From positions 62,001-126,000 of the forward strand of contig CAJHZI010000744.1 in NCBI GenBank assembly GCA_905160935.1: 64,000 bases of DNA. Reading direction: 5' to 3'. This document shows positions 37,349-52,300 of this stretch, in pieces. The notes beneath the pieces are model-generated. The model was not told the origin of the DNA, searched no databases, and worked only from the letters and a program-made list of their open reading frames with translations. The position numbers were made by a program, and so were the translations under genes. Positions within the stretch are counted from its first letter, which is position 1, and each line of letters starts with the position of its first letter. The stretch comes from Enchytraeus crypticus. Lineage: Eukaryota > Annelida > Clitellata > Enchytraeida > Enchytraeidae.

Positions 37349-40300
37349 GCGTCGCATGGTAAAATGATCTGATGCCTTCTGTCTGGGTTATTTTTGTTTC
37401 TAAAGACTTCCTAGGTATCTATTTCAAAATTAAATACCTCTAGCTTCGATAACTCAAACTAGAATCCTACGGGGATTTCATCAAGTGCCTATTGAAATAA
37501 ATTAACAATTTTAATTAGATTAAATATGAAATAAAAGAAACTTGTATATCAGTCAAAATAAAGTGAAAAACTATCCAACGCATGAAGTAAAACGAATAGC
37601 CATCTAATCAACAATTAATATGACATGCACAATTTACATATATTTCTACTTAAACAACTTAACATACGCTTGCATATAAACCTAGCAAATTTACATACAG
37701 GCTTTAACTTTGATAATTCAAAAAAACTTCACTTATATTCAAACTATTTCTCTTTAAACTTACTCACCTAATCTATAAACGTGTTAACTAAATCTTTCTG
37801 GATTTACTTGTCTTTTTTCATACAAAATCCAAGATCAAACTGAGGATCTATCTCAGTGGCACTTAATCTACGCTGAGATGAGCCAAACCCGTCTCTACGA
37901 TTCTAGAAAACTTTCTGACCTACAACACATGTTTCCCACTTTTCCTCTTTCACTTTCTGGTTGTCCTCGACGACCTCTTAAAACCAATTGTCCGGCATGT
38001 CTAGGCAGCTAATCAGTCTTGATCTCCAAATCACTTCAGGCCACATACACTTCTTCTTCTTCAGTTCACTGCCAAGTGGCAGGTTGAAGGTACATATTCA
38101 TACTCAAAGTCTGTTTTCTCGCTCCATAAGAGCACTCCTTAGATCAACAAGTTAATCACTTCACAAAGTCTATGCCTTATCCATACCTTTTGTAGCCTAT
38201 AGCTTGGGAAAAATATAGCTTCTGAGGTGGTTTCCCGTTGCCTTACACAGTTAGGTGGATTAATTACCATTTAATCCTGGGGGAAAATATTTCATGGTGA
38301 GGTGGGTCCCCTCTTGCCATCCTCAGCTCCTGCCTTTAGTCGCCTCTTACGTACACAAGGCAGATCGTTTGCAGTAGCCCTAACTGTTTTAAAAATTCAA
38401 ATGCAAAGGCTTTGTTATATTTTACTATTAAAAATATAATAATATGACAAAGAACAGCACTAAAACAAAAGCATAAAAATATCATAAATACACCAAAAAT
38501 TACTTGGAAAAGAAGCTAGCCTACCTGCAGCTGTTGTTGTTGCAACATTTGATGCTGAGGATGTTGCATCTGTTGCATTTGTTGCTGTTGCATTAGTTGC
38601 TGCTGCTGCAGTCTTTGCTCTTGAGCCTGCTTTTGTTGCATCATCATCTGCTGCATATGCTGATGTTGCATCATATCATAGCCCTGCTCAGACCTGTACA
38701 TCGGTTGCCTCATACCCCCAGCAACCATCTGTTGCTGTTGTTGTTGCTGACGACTCATCAGATACTGACGTTGTTGCAAGAGATGTTGTTGCTGTAGAAG
38801 ATGTTGTTGCTGTTGCTGATGCCTCAGTTGCAACTGCTGTCGCTGTAAGGGCGTTAAGCCGCCCATTCTAACGCCGCTCATCATGGCTACCCCGCGAGGT
38901 CCCCGAACCCCCTCCAAACCAACCATCATTCGACCTCCAGGAATCATGCCTGTCTCTGCGTCATACATAGAAGGCTTACTACACATTCCACTTGTCTGCG
39001 TCATTCCATACACGGGTTTATTGGCCATGCTGCCAGGCTGATTCAACCCATACATACCACCAGGTTTTCCACCCATGTTGTACATAGGCTTACCCATTCC
39101 ATATCCGCTTTCAGCCGGCTTGCCTCTGCCGTATGACATACCAGCACCAGCCAATCCAGCGACACTCATTCTCTGAACCATAGCACCAGTAGTGCCTCCT
39201 CTACCATACATCATGCCAGGTTTTCCACTCATTCCCGGCATACCAAAGCCTTTACCGGCACAATACACTGAACCAGGTTTACCGGTGTTAGGATAGAGAC
39301 CCTCAGCGCTATACCCATCAGGCTCAGACTGTTTACCACCCACCCCACCCTGAGGCCTGTAGTGCAGCATCATCATACGAGCCGGGGGCGGGGTCCCAGA
39401 TAGCCCCTCCCCGCACGCCTTACCCTTACCCCCATGATACTCTCCCTCGTAAACCGGCGACATGTACGCAGGGTTCTGAGGTACTTTGCCGGTGTAACCC
39501 GGAGCCAGGGCAGGTGAGGAGGAAAGAGACGGCCCTGCGGCAGAGTTAGGCCTCGGCGTGGTTGAAGTCTCGGAGGCGCTGGACGACATCGATGCGTTCA
39601 TCGCGAGCATACGTCGTCGCACGAGCTGAGTCTGCTTGAACCTCTGTTCGGCGGCTGTCTGAGAGAGCTTGGCCTTCAGGCTGGCACAGAACGGCACGGG
39701 ACAGCCAACCTGCCCGGGCACGTCACTCGTGGCAGGGTTCTCTCGGCAACTCTTAGCGTGGTAGCAGCACAGCGCTATCAGCTGCTTGCATATAGCACAT
39801 CCTGCACCCGTATTCTTACGTCTGCGATATATGATTAGATTACATGATTTTATCAAATGTTATAATATAGCATTTTATGATATTATATACTGTAAATAAA
39901 ATAATTTTTGCCAGTTTCAAAGATGTTGTATTGTTAAATGAAGTAATATGACGTATAAAAGAAAAGAGCATTATCTTCCATTAATTACCAGAGTGCAATA
40001 ATTTTAACAACGTGAGTTATCATTTTAGAAGTATTGCACTATTAAAAAACGTTACATGGTTCAATACAATGTTTGTTTAAAACAGTCAGAAAGAAGCTAA
40101 GATTCAAACTCATGGCTTTTTTCATATCGTCTCCTACAACCTCTGATTAAATCAGTGCTCTCATCGTCATCGTCGCCTCATAAACCAAACCATGCAATCA
40201 TTTTATTTTACGTTTTAAAGATCGAAATTCATGCATTATATCACAGCAAATAAAATTAGAAACTTTCAATACCATCCAATAGAACAATCTGTTGTTGTTG

Positions 40301-43300
40301 CAACATTTGATGCTGAGGATGTTGCATCTGTTGCATTGATAAAACTATCCGAAGATGTTGCATCTGTTGCACTGATAAAACTATCTGAGGATGTTGCATC
40401 TGTTGTTTTGTTTATAACAGGCACTAATAAAACAAGACAAAGAACGACCACATACCGACAGCTGCGGGTGTGCGTGACAAGCCTCTTCATCTTGTGGCAG
40501 GTAGGCAGCTTACAATCAGCGTCGTGGCAGTGACACGCGTGTACCAGTGACGTGATGCACGCCTGTATCGACCTCTTCTTTGCCTCCGTAGGGTCCACTG
40601 GGCCCGAAGGTGCTGCCCCTGCTGTAGCCGCCTGCGAGCTGGAACTAGCTGCCTGGCTGCTCGACGAACCTTCACTCTCGCTCGAGTCTTTGTTAGAAAG
40701 AGCAGACGATTTGTCACCTGAGACGTCACCGATATCAACGGCGACTGAGCCGTCGGGATCTAAGCCCAGTCCAAGCTTGTCCATACTGTGCGGGTGACCC
40801 ATGAGCTCAAAGCATGGCACGCACAGATCGAAGTCCTGCGTCAAACCAAAACAGTGCAATAAACATGGTGTTTTCGTAAATCGAGTAGTAAGAATGCAGT
40901 TTTTTAAACCCGTCAGAATAAAATTATTTTCGACAATATTGGTACTAATTTTAAAAATGATTTTACAGATATATTAAAGAAAGATAACATTAATTTTTAT
41001 TGGTTAGTTTTGCAAACTTATATATATAAAACTTAGGCTTCTATCTAATTCTAATTCTTAGTCTTTAAAAAAAAGAGCATTGTCTTGCCTGGGCTAAATG
41101 ATTAAAAGTCAAATGCATTAGATCAAGATTCTCTTTCGTCAAACAATTTTCCAGATTTAGCATTTGATTGTAATTTAAAGAAAGATATCAACATCACAAA
41201 GAAACTGGCGATTGAAAATACACCAGAGAGCAGTGATAGCATGCATAGCTATTATGAAGTTAGTTACGTGTGTCTATCAGTATGTGCAGGGTTCAAATAC
41301 TGGCATCACCCATCACAGCTATTGCTTTTGAACGATGAAAATGACGTTAATATCTGCTTAGGGCTTTTATTGCTATGAATATATTATTAATCAATCATCA
41401 ATTACCAATCAATAAAAATTAGATGATATTCACAGAGCAGACGAACAATTAATAAATAACAATAATAATTGCAAAAATCTTACAGCAATCACATCGTAAA
41501 TCAACCAATCAATTAATCACTCAATCACAACCGGATTCAATTCACATATCAGAATGAGCACTGGCATCTTATCTCAAAATATTACTACAACACTATCATA
41601 AATCAACCAATCAATTAATAAATCACAACTGCACTGGACTCACATCATAAACCAACCAAACCAATTAATCAATCACAACTGGACCGGACTCACATCATAA
41701 ATCAACTAATCAGTCAATCAATCAATCACAACAGGACCAGACTCACATCATAAACCAACCAATCAATTAATTAATCACAACTGGACCGGACTCATATCAT
41801 AAATCAACCAGTCAATTAATTAATCACAACTGGACCGGACTCACATCATAAATAAATAAATCAATCAATCAATCACAACAGGACTGGACTCACATCATAA
41901 ATCAATCAATCAATTAATCACAACAGGACTCACATCGCAGACGGAGCAGTGATATCTTGTGTCTACATTGCTGCGACAGTTGTTGCACGTGTAGACGAAG
42001 CTGTCACCTCGCCCCTGATTGTGCAGCTCGTACAGCATGCCCTCTGTTGAGAACTTAGCGCGGCGCAGAGACGAGAACTCGAGGTGTCTGTCTCGTGCGA
42101 GAGTTAGGAAAGCATCGCGCCCGTCCATCAGATCGTTGCTGATGAGCGGGTCAGGGTCCTGGATGGGTCCTAGCACAGCGGCAGCACTCACAGTATGCAG
42201 GCGTATCACGAAGAACACCTACAACACGGTATTTATTTATTTATTTGCATTTATTTATTGTTATTTATAATTAAAATCAGGCAGCAAGCCCCACACAAAG
42301 CACACCAGACACACAACACAGTACACCCATAAAATTATGTATACACTCGTAAAATCAGATATTATAGTTCTAAAATGGAAAAATCACAACCTAAAACAAT
42401 TAATTAGAGCACTTTCACACTTACTAACACACTGATTATACACACATTTATAGTTATATATAATCGTATCAAAACTAGGAATGTCACATAACTGCAACAT
42501 GGTGGATAAACTATTCTGCCTTTTGAAACCAAAGAACCGTTTGGCACATCTATTATAACATGAATGAAATTTATTTAAAGAAGACACTTTAAACTTGTCA
42601 CTTTACACTTTATACATTTCAAAATATCATCATCATCATCTTCCCTTAAATCCCAGTTTAACCAGGGTCAGGATACGAATAGACTTTCTCCAGTCCTCCC
42701 TGTCTCACACCATATCATTAGTCAAATTTTACATGTCCTTCTTAATTACCGCATCCCAAGTCAATTGTGGTCTACCTCTCTCTAGCTTAACATCCAGTTA
42801 ACATTCATTTCCAAACACTTTGCAAAATAAACAACAGCAGACAATTAACCGCCACGGTGAACAATGGTTTATGGCTTCCTGAGGAGCCCAAAGGCCATCG
42901 ACCAGGACACCAACAGCTTAGTATTTACATAATATAACTAACTGAGAAATAAATAAAGTGAATTATGAACTACAATATTTATGCAAACAAATTCAGAATA
43001 GGCTGGATAATGCTGTTAAACATTTTGAGGAGCATTGGAGTAGACTGGAGAGATAAAAGATGGCTATTAAATATGTACATGAATCAGAAAGCAAATCGAA
43101 TAAAGATCCAAATCCAGCAAGAGTTCTCTGAGGAGGGTGAAACAGGACTGGGGTAAGACAGGGGTGTTGTATTTCACCATTAAAGTTTAATCGCTATGCC
43201 GTGGCGGTAATGGTAGAGGCGTTGGAAGGTGTTGAGGAAGGAATAAGTATTGGAGGTAAATTGCTGACAGATGTGAGGTTTGCAGATGAGCAAGGTATGC

Positions 43301-46300
43301 TTGCTAGTATAGTAGGAAGTAGGATTGCAAAATACGGGTCTGAGTGTCACAGCATTGTGACATGGCATGAAGATTAATACAACGATTAATACAAAAAAAA
43401 GAGTGTCTAGGAATCACAGGGATGTAAATATTACATTGACTAATACGCGATTGGAACAGGTATGCACGTACATATGTATATATGTATGTATGTATGTGCA
43501 TACGTAAAACTAAAGCCAAAATTAACCTCAATTACCCTACCTGTCTAGAAAGCATGTCAGTATTGGAATACCACTGAATTTGAACCATACATCTACTGAT
43601 ACGCAGTCAGATATTTCATCAATCATACTACTAATTTCAGTTCAACTTAGCTCACTGTTTCAGTCCACTGTTTCAGTCCACTGTTTGTACATATTTGTTC
43701 TTTTGTTATACACTGCTTGCAGTATGAGTAAGCAGTGTGCATGTACATACGTACGTACGTACCTACATACATGCCTACATACATGCATGTATACATACAT
43801 ACCTACATATATGCATGCATACATACATAGATACATACATGCGTGCATAGATGCATACCTATATACATGTACATGCATGCATACATACATAGATACATAC
43901 CTGCATGCATACATGCATACCTACATACATGCATGCATACATACACAGATTCATACATGCATACATACATACAATACATACATATATACATACATAATAT
44001 ACATACATACATGTACAATTGTACATATAAATACATACATTTGTATATAAACATATACACATATATACAGCTACAGTGTATTGACTTGTGAGGTAGTGAT
44101 TAAGAAGTAGCCCACCTCTTTGTGTTTTTCCATGGTGGAGAGTAGTTTGCTGGATAGATCACTGAGACAACCCTGATGATTGAACAGAGACTTGCTCGTG
44201 CTACCTGATCTCTTCTGCACCAACTGATAACCGCCTGCGCCAATCGCTCTGCTCTTGTTCCCGTTCTTCTTCTTATTTACCGTGCCGCTTTTCTGACCCT
44301 TCTTCTTTCCGCTCGTCACTTCAGTCTAGTAAAGCAACGTACAGTGATCTAAGCTTATATTTACTTTAGCGAGTTAAATTTATATTTACTGCGTTGAAAT
44401 TCTCAGTAAAATTTATTCCTAAAAATCCTTCCGTCTGCAGATTAGTAATCTAAATTATATTTTAATAATTTAATTAACTAATATATAATTATTCATTGTT
44501 AAGTTCACAGGGATCTACTACATGGTTTATGTCATCAAATACAATTAAAAAAGAGTAAAGCTAAAAGCAGCAGTAATAACAAAGAAAGCATTCCCGCTAG
44601 GGGAGTGGGGATGATGATTATGATAGTAATTCGATCATTTCTGGATGATTAATTATGACAATAATTAGTAAATATTCTAAACATTAACTGATGAAAATTA
44701 TAGTTAATTAATCTAATAATTAAACGATGATTATATAGTTAATTATTCTAATACCATGAGAACGATTATAATAGTTTATTATTATATTATCATTTTCGTC
44801 AATAACTGTCAATATATTTAGAAGATTCGGTTTTTGAAATTCCTAAAGATTCATGTGCATTGCACAAACATTTAAAATGAAGCAATTGGTATAAAAAGCT
44901 TTCTAGTGTTCTTACATTGCCAGCCGGATCTACGATATCACCAGCAGAACTAGATTCCACTGACGACACACAAGTGGGCTCTACTGCAGCTGGTTCTCTT
45001 TTTCTTTTATCAGACGTCTGCTCTTGATCAAGTTCCTTGATGCAATCTTCCATTACGTTAGGCCAGAAGTCTCCCTCGAAGTATGCCAGCTGAGTCACGC
45101 TTGTTACGTTGTTGTCAATAGCGTCGCGCAATATATCCTGTAGTAATAAACAAAATAGATCATAAAAGCATGATTGTTGTAGAAATAATCAACTGTATTA
45201 AAATGCTAATAGCTAGTATATTATGTTGCAAGTCTATGCCTTGATCTAATATGCTAAACAACATATTCTAAAGAAATGATGCCAATATACCGTAAATAGC
45301 AGGCGCAGATGTTTCAAAAATAGTGTAAAAATTATACAGAACCAGGGCATATTATGTAAATAGCTCACTGAATGGGTTAACTAACTGACAGCACACTTGT
45401 CACCTAAGCTAAAAATACTGGTTCGAGCTTCAGTGAGACCTTCAGTAATAAATAATTTACCATTTACTTATTACTTTAACAGCCAAACCCCTCAAGAGTG
45501 CTAATCGCAACAAAATATATAAAAACACATTCTGAGATGGACAAACAAGACGCTACTGCATACTATTGTTTATTTATATTGTAGTTTATTTTGCATAACA
45601 GAGAGCATCGTATCATATACAAGAAAACAGCAAAAGACAATAAGTGCAAAATTAGGGTATAAATCAGGCACAAGACAGTACAAGAACACTTAACATAACT
45701 ATTAAAGAAGGCCCAGCTAAGTCCTTGTTTATCCGTATAATGTCAGTTTCCTGTCTCGGAAGCATGTCAGTTACACAGAGCACAACAATGGAACCCTGCA
45801 CCTAATGATCCACCATCAGACAACTTACTGACATGTAACCGTTTCAGCCCCAAGTTATAAGTGATTCAACAGAACAATAAAAGATTGAGCAGCTAGTAGT
45901 AACCTTGTATTCCACAATAATCCGCTCGGCCTGTGCTTTGTCCAGCATTCTCTTGTACCACTCCTGCAGACGTTTGGGTTTGGGAATCTTCTGCTCGATG
46001 GGATGACAGTGGAATATGTAGTCATCTCCCTCGCTGGGCGGGCACGCCCAGATGTGAGCCCACAAATACCTGTTGCAGAATTTTATAAATAGTTAATCTG
46101 CAAGAAATATTATTAATTAGACACTTGCAATTTAAATTATATAAATTTAAATAATTGCACTACAAGGTACTCAACAACATTTAGTTTACTGGCATAAAGT
46201 AAACATTTTAATTCACCATAAAAATGTACCATCGTCATCATCAGCTTTCCTTTAATTCCAGTTTAACTAGAGTCGGGATTCTATTAAAAAATGTATCAAA

Positions 46301-49300
46301 ATTAAAATTTGCAGACAAGGTAGTAATTTGGACAAGATATTTAAGAAAAACATATAACTAAGATTTAATAGCATAAAATTTAAAAATACAAAGCTTTTAT
46401 ACAACATAAAATAAATATTTTGTAGAAGTGAGAATGAGCTTCTGAGGTAGTTTCCTGGTACCATCCTAAGTGAATGAGCTAAGCGGCTTTTACTGAAACG
46501 TGCAATTTTACAAGTAATAATAATAACAATAACCGCCGACAATTTTGATAGCGGTGTCATGGCCGGTGTTCGAGATCGCTTTACAGGTCCCTGGCAGGTT
46601 ATTATTAATGGTTAATCATATCTTTAGTCTTCTTCTTTTTATAGTCACTTCTCAGCAGTGACAAGTTATAGACTCGGCCCAGTAGAACAGGTAAGTAAGC
46701 GAGTATTAAGAGAAGTGACAGTGTGTAAATAGTTACCCCAGAGATTTGACGTACTCCAGATAGCCAATGAGCAGCTCGTGGTAGAACAGCGTCCTCAAGT
46801 GTCGCGGCTGAAAGAAGTGCACGCTGTCCAGGTACGCTATGTACACTCGTCTGCGTGTCATAGAATCAATCAATCATCACAAAGTTCTATAACAGTAAGT
46901 GGATTCATTGATTTGTACTGTGATTATAAAAGAAGACATCAAGGACGCAGAAAACACGTACTGGTAATACAAATGAAGAAGAAAATTGTTCTCAAAACGA
47001 CATAAATCTGTTTTGTTCGTAAACTAATGGAGATAGCTGGAAGTCCAAGATAGAAAAGATTTCTCTTACACGACTATCCATCTATATAAACTATGTTTCA
47101 TATAATTGGCACACCATATGGTGTCGTTGTTGAGAAAATATTGAATTAAATTGAAACAATACAGTCAGAGAATTTTTACAGTCAAGTATGTTGATGTAAC
47201 CAGTCGTAAAAAAGCACACTACATCATACAGCCAAATCCAAGATATGCAAATAGTGACAGGCTCTAAAAGTAACTTTCATAACCTTTATATATATAAAAG
47301 AGAAACCCTATAAACCTGCAGCAAATAAAAAATAATGACCACCAATATAGGAACTCACCTAGAGTTAGGCTGAGGGCAGTCCGACCCATATTCCTGGACG
47401 TGCATCCCAAACAAGCAGACGTCCACCCCATCTATCTCTTGGAACGCAAACACCGTCTTGATTCTGTAAGGAAAGCTGCTCGGCATCTCATCATTCACAC
47501 AGAACTTGGACTTCATACCTACAAAATGGAAAAATAGTGTCACAGTGTTAACGACAATATGAACAAATATATGCAGAATATAAATATAAAATTAAGAAAT
47601 CTCAAGGAGGATTCAGCAACAACATCACACTGATATGCAATAAAGAAATAATTATGGTTTAGCAAAAACGAAATGTCATATATATGTTTTGATGTTAAAA
47701 TATTGCTTTAAGGGAAAATGGAAGGAAATAGAGGCAGGGGCAGGCCGAGATTAGGAATGTTAGATGATTTAAAGATCCACTCATATGTGGATATGAAAAG
47801 GAAAGCGGAAGACAGAGAAAAGGTGAGGCGTTATATGCCATGGACCTGCCAGTAGGCAGTGCACTAAAAGAGAGAGAGAGAGTTAATCAATCAGTCGATA
47901 TTTCATTGATGAATTAACAACTGTAAGTTAATCAATCAATCAATATATCAATGATGCATTAATAGTTGTTAGTTAATAAATCGATCAATCAATATATCAA
48001 TATGGAATTAACGATTTCTGATCGTTTTGCAAAGATCATATGCTTTTAGTTGATGGATTGAACTGAAATAAAAGAGATATTTTCAACTGACAACAATAAA
48101 CAAACGACAATGTCTTTAGTATATTATTCATTTTGTTGTAGAGAGTATTTGTTGGGGACTGAGTCGATAGTATTTTGATTAGTTGTCCTACAAGCATAGT
48201 TCAAACCTAAAGCTCGACCAGACAGTGCTTTGAGACAGAAACTGAAGATATTTAGACCTCTGGATTAATTAAATCCAAATGACAGCTGACACGCAAAATT
48301 GATATCAAACAGTAAATAAGATTCCAAAATTATTATCCACCAAGTTACAGTTGTTGGATTTTATATTTTATGTTCTAAGGGTCAATCTTTATTATTCTAC
48401 CTGATTTAACGTCTGCAGTTTTATCGTAAACTGACAACACTCTAATCGTAATTTCACCAGCTTCGTGATCGACGTCTTTCTTCTGCAGCAACGAGTTTAC
48501 TCTGTTCTCCAGATAAGTGCCCAGCTTCGTCTGCGGTAAACCTAAACATCAAACAGGTAGTAATCTAATTACACAATCGCCTTATCTACCACTGTTAATT
48601 TGTTTTATGCTAGCACTACTTTTCTACTGCAAACTTGGTATCACTGATGAAAAGATATAAAATTAAAATGCTTAAATATTTTTGTATTTTCCAGTTACTG
48701 TATGTTATCTTGACTAAAAGAAAAACCAACTATGCTGCTACTGTTATAGATTCCATTTGCCCTGTGAATAACAATGTTAACAACCTCTAGCTCTGAATAT
48801 GACTAAGAAACGTATCTCAGTGCCACAATTCATTCACCAGAGTGCTAATATATTTATATTTTTGGGCCCATATCATTTTCATAAAAGAATTTTAATCTAG
48901 CAGGTCTTTTAACATGAAATGTTGAGCTTAACAGACAAATTAGTACAACTCTCAAAACAGATGCGCGAAATTATGATTACATCACACACGTGAGCAGGTA
49001 ATCTACCAAAAGTAGCAGTGGGAAGCCGTTTGCGAATTACCGTTTGCTAGCTTCTGATTATTAAATTTCTCTTAGCACCTCACAACTAACACACTTGCTC
49101 ATAAGAAAGAGGACTAACGTTTGGCGACGTATTTGTTCTCACGTCGTTTGTCCTCTTTAACCTTGAGACAGTTATCACAGCAGAAGCCTTCAGGCCAGAT
49201 GGAGTCCATGAACAGAGTGCATATAGCATGCAATCTCCTACCACAGTCGACGCATGGAATGAGTCTGCAATGAATTAATCAATCACCAATTGATTAATCC

Positions 49301-52300
49301 ACAGATTTTTTTAAAAATCACTCAATATCAATCAAATATTTATCAATAATAGAGCACTTCTTTCAATACAGCACATATATCTTAAGCCTCATTTCAAATC
49401 AATACAATATATCAATAAGCAATAAATCAATAAATCAATCACCTAGTACTCGTAGATCAGTTCTGAGAAAATTAAAATAATCAAAATCACCTCAAAGAAT
49501 TTCTCACTTACAAAAATATTTTGTGACTGTAAATCTCTTTAACAGGTCATATTTTACTTTCTTCAATGGGAACAACTTAGTGATATACATGAACCACTAG
49601 CTCAATCAGAATACAATAGCTGTAGCAGCATAACAGTAAAGTACAAATGATTTAAATCTTAACAATAGCAGACCATATACCATATACCATATACCAGATT
49701 TATATACCAAATACCATGGCATGCAATCGTATGAAAAGCGGGAAGTCAACGACCTCTATGCTATCCGAATACCAGCCGGAATGTCGCTCCAGTAGTGTAC
49801 TTTATAACACAGAAACAGACGTTAAACTTAGTTCTATTGCTTAATAAATGTTCTTCACATTTGTATTTCTCAAATTTTGGATAGTGAGCAAATTCTAAAT
49901 GCCCCATAATGCATTAATATGCAGCAATTTTTAATTACTTTAATGGCTCTATTTGTGTAGTGTTCAACTGTATATTCAATCATAGCACAGACACAGTGGC
50001 ACCCGTACAACTGCTTTTAGATATGACTATGATTATAATCAGTTAACTACACATCAGTAACAATAAATCTTAGTGCTCATTAAACATAAAGTATTAAAAC
50101 TATGTTATGTATACAAGTTTTGCTGATAATCAATGGTAAACTTATTTTGAAGAGTTTCTAGTCCACTGTGCTACTTACAATTCATACTCCAGCTTGTCAT
50201 TCTTCTCTCTGATGAACTGGTCCTTCCGAATAGTACTATAATAAAATGAGGATAAATAACTGAATTAAATAGCAAAACCAAAATTAAATAGTATTGATAA
50301 AAAAAAAAAAAAAAAGAGTTTAACGTCCTTTTCACTATCCTCGTCATAAGGCAATGTCAGAGACGTCTCAAGCGGACTTAGCATAACAGAGACCAAAGCA
50401 CAACATGTTGACGACTGAGTGTACAAATACCACAAACGAAAGTGAGATTAAAACTTTGCACGTATAAGATCCAAGGTAAGAATATCAGAATACAGACCTA
50501 TGATGGAAAGAGATGGATTTTTAGCTTGCCCAGGAAAGTGCTAATTCAAGGTGGAAGATCTTGTGATGGAGAATATTCTCAACATTATCAATATAATCAT
50601 ATAAAATCATAGTATTACAGGAAAAGCAGCGCCAGGCTACTACTGGTAAAACAAGTAACAAGACAAATTGGTGATTTGTATTAACAGTAATGGCAACAAC
50701 ATATATTCTAAAGAGTCTACTATCTATCTTCAAATTTTTAACATCCGACCACTGAATAACATAATCTACAAGTAAAAATGTCGACTGGCTTCTTAGAAGA
50801 ATGAATACAATCGATATTGGTCTAACTATTAAGAGATGAACAGAGTATATAAGGAACTTACATGCTAGGCTGAGTAGGATCATCGTTGATCTCAAGCTCT
50901 GATTCAGGCATCTCAAGAAAACATCTCTCACAGTAAATATACCTGACAGATGTTGCAACAGAACTTGCCTTAATAATTATAATATTCAGTTAGAGAAAAA
51001 CAAACAATACTTCCAAATTTTAAAGTATTCAAAGTGCAAGTCTGTTGCAATGAAAACAAAACTCGAGCCACCTGCTTCTTTAAATAATTATATATCAATA
51101 AAAAACTACAATGAAAGATGAGAGTGAATGCTAATTTAATTTAATTTATCATATCATTGGGCTCAATCGTTACTCTTCAGTCCCGTACTATGAATTTAAT
51201 GTTAGCTTCATCACCAGAAGATGACAAAAATACTCAATAACACCTCCACATACAAATTAGCACGGCAACACGAGACTACAGTAGCTGTAATTCTAACTTT
51301 CACTTTTTAACTATTCTTTAAGTAACACATCCATGACAAACTTCCAGCGAGGTGGAAACAAATGTTAAGTCTCCATTAATTTATTAACTCAATTCATCCA
51401 AACTAAAGCCTAATTAAATGTCATTATTCTTCAAAAAATATTCTCGAAAGCGACTGAGCACAAGATTGGAACCCGCACTTACACAACATATACAGTGGAT
51501 GCGTAAGATGGCACATACCGATCCTGAGCACAGGACTGAAACCCCACACTTACACAACATAGACAGTGGATGCGTAAGATGGCACATACCGATCCTGAGC
51601 ACAGGATTGAAACCCCACACTTACACAACATATACAGTAGATGCGTAAGATGGCACATACCGATCCTGATAGCTGTAGTAGACTGCGTCCCGTGGAATGG
51701 CGCAGAGTTGTTTACCGAAGCAGCAGAGTACCTGAGGTGAGAACATGTACTTGTGACCACAGCAGTACCCGAGTGATCTCATCACTTCATCTATCTCGGA
51801 CTCAAATATCTCTGCTAGCTGCTCGCACAAACACATATCATCACATACATGCATGCGCCTCACACAAACACATATCATCACACACACGCATGTGCCTCAC
51901 ACAAATATATATATATCATTCCACACATGCATGCACCTCACACAAACGCATCGTTACATACATGCATGCGCCTCACACAAACACTTATCATCACACACAT
52001 GCATGTGCCTCACACAAATATATATCATAACACACATGATTGTGCCTCACACAAACACATATCACATACATGCATGCGCCTTGCGCAAACATATATATCA
52101 TCACATACACACACGTGCGCCCCACACAAAAAACACCCAGCATTATAGTCGGTGACTGCTTTATACGTGTTAAAGTATCCCTGATTAAATTTCTAATCTT
52201 CTGGTAGTTTTTGCTAATTCTTCCTCTCGTCGCGATTGGTAGTAATCTACTAAATTATTTCCTATTGATAGTGCAGATTGTGCTAGAGCTGCTTTAGAAA

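Noticed and set aside
40266..40455. Extension of the CBP TAZ2 exon ([10 protein letters not shown] repeats)
   Set aside because: The frame is open past the donor, but TAZ2 needs the next exon ([14 protein letters not shown]) and a good GTATGT donor is present at 40,455.
43580..44091. ORFs of [10 protein letters not shown] type
   Set aside because: Translation of ACATAC/ATGC microsatellite.
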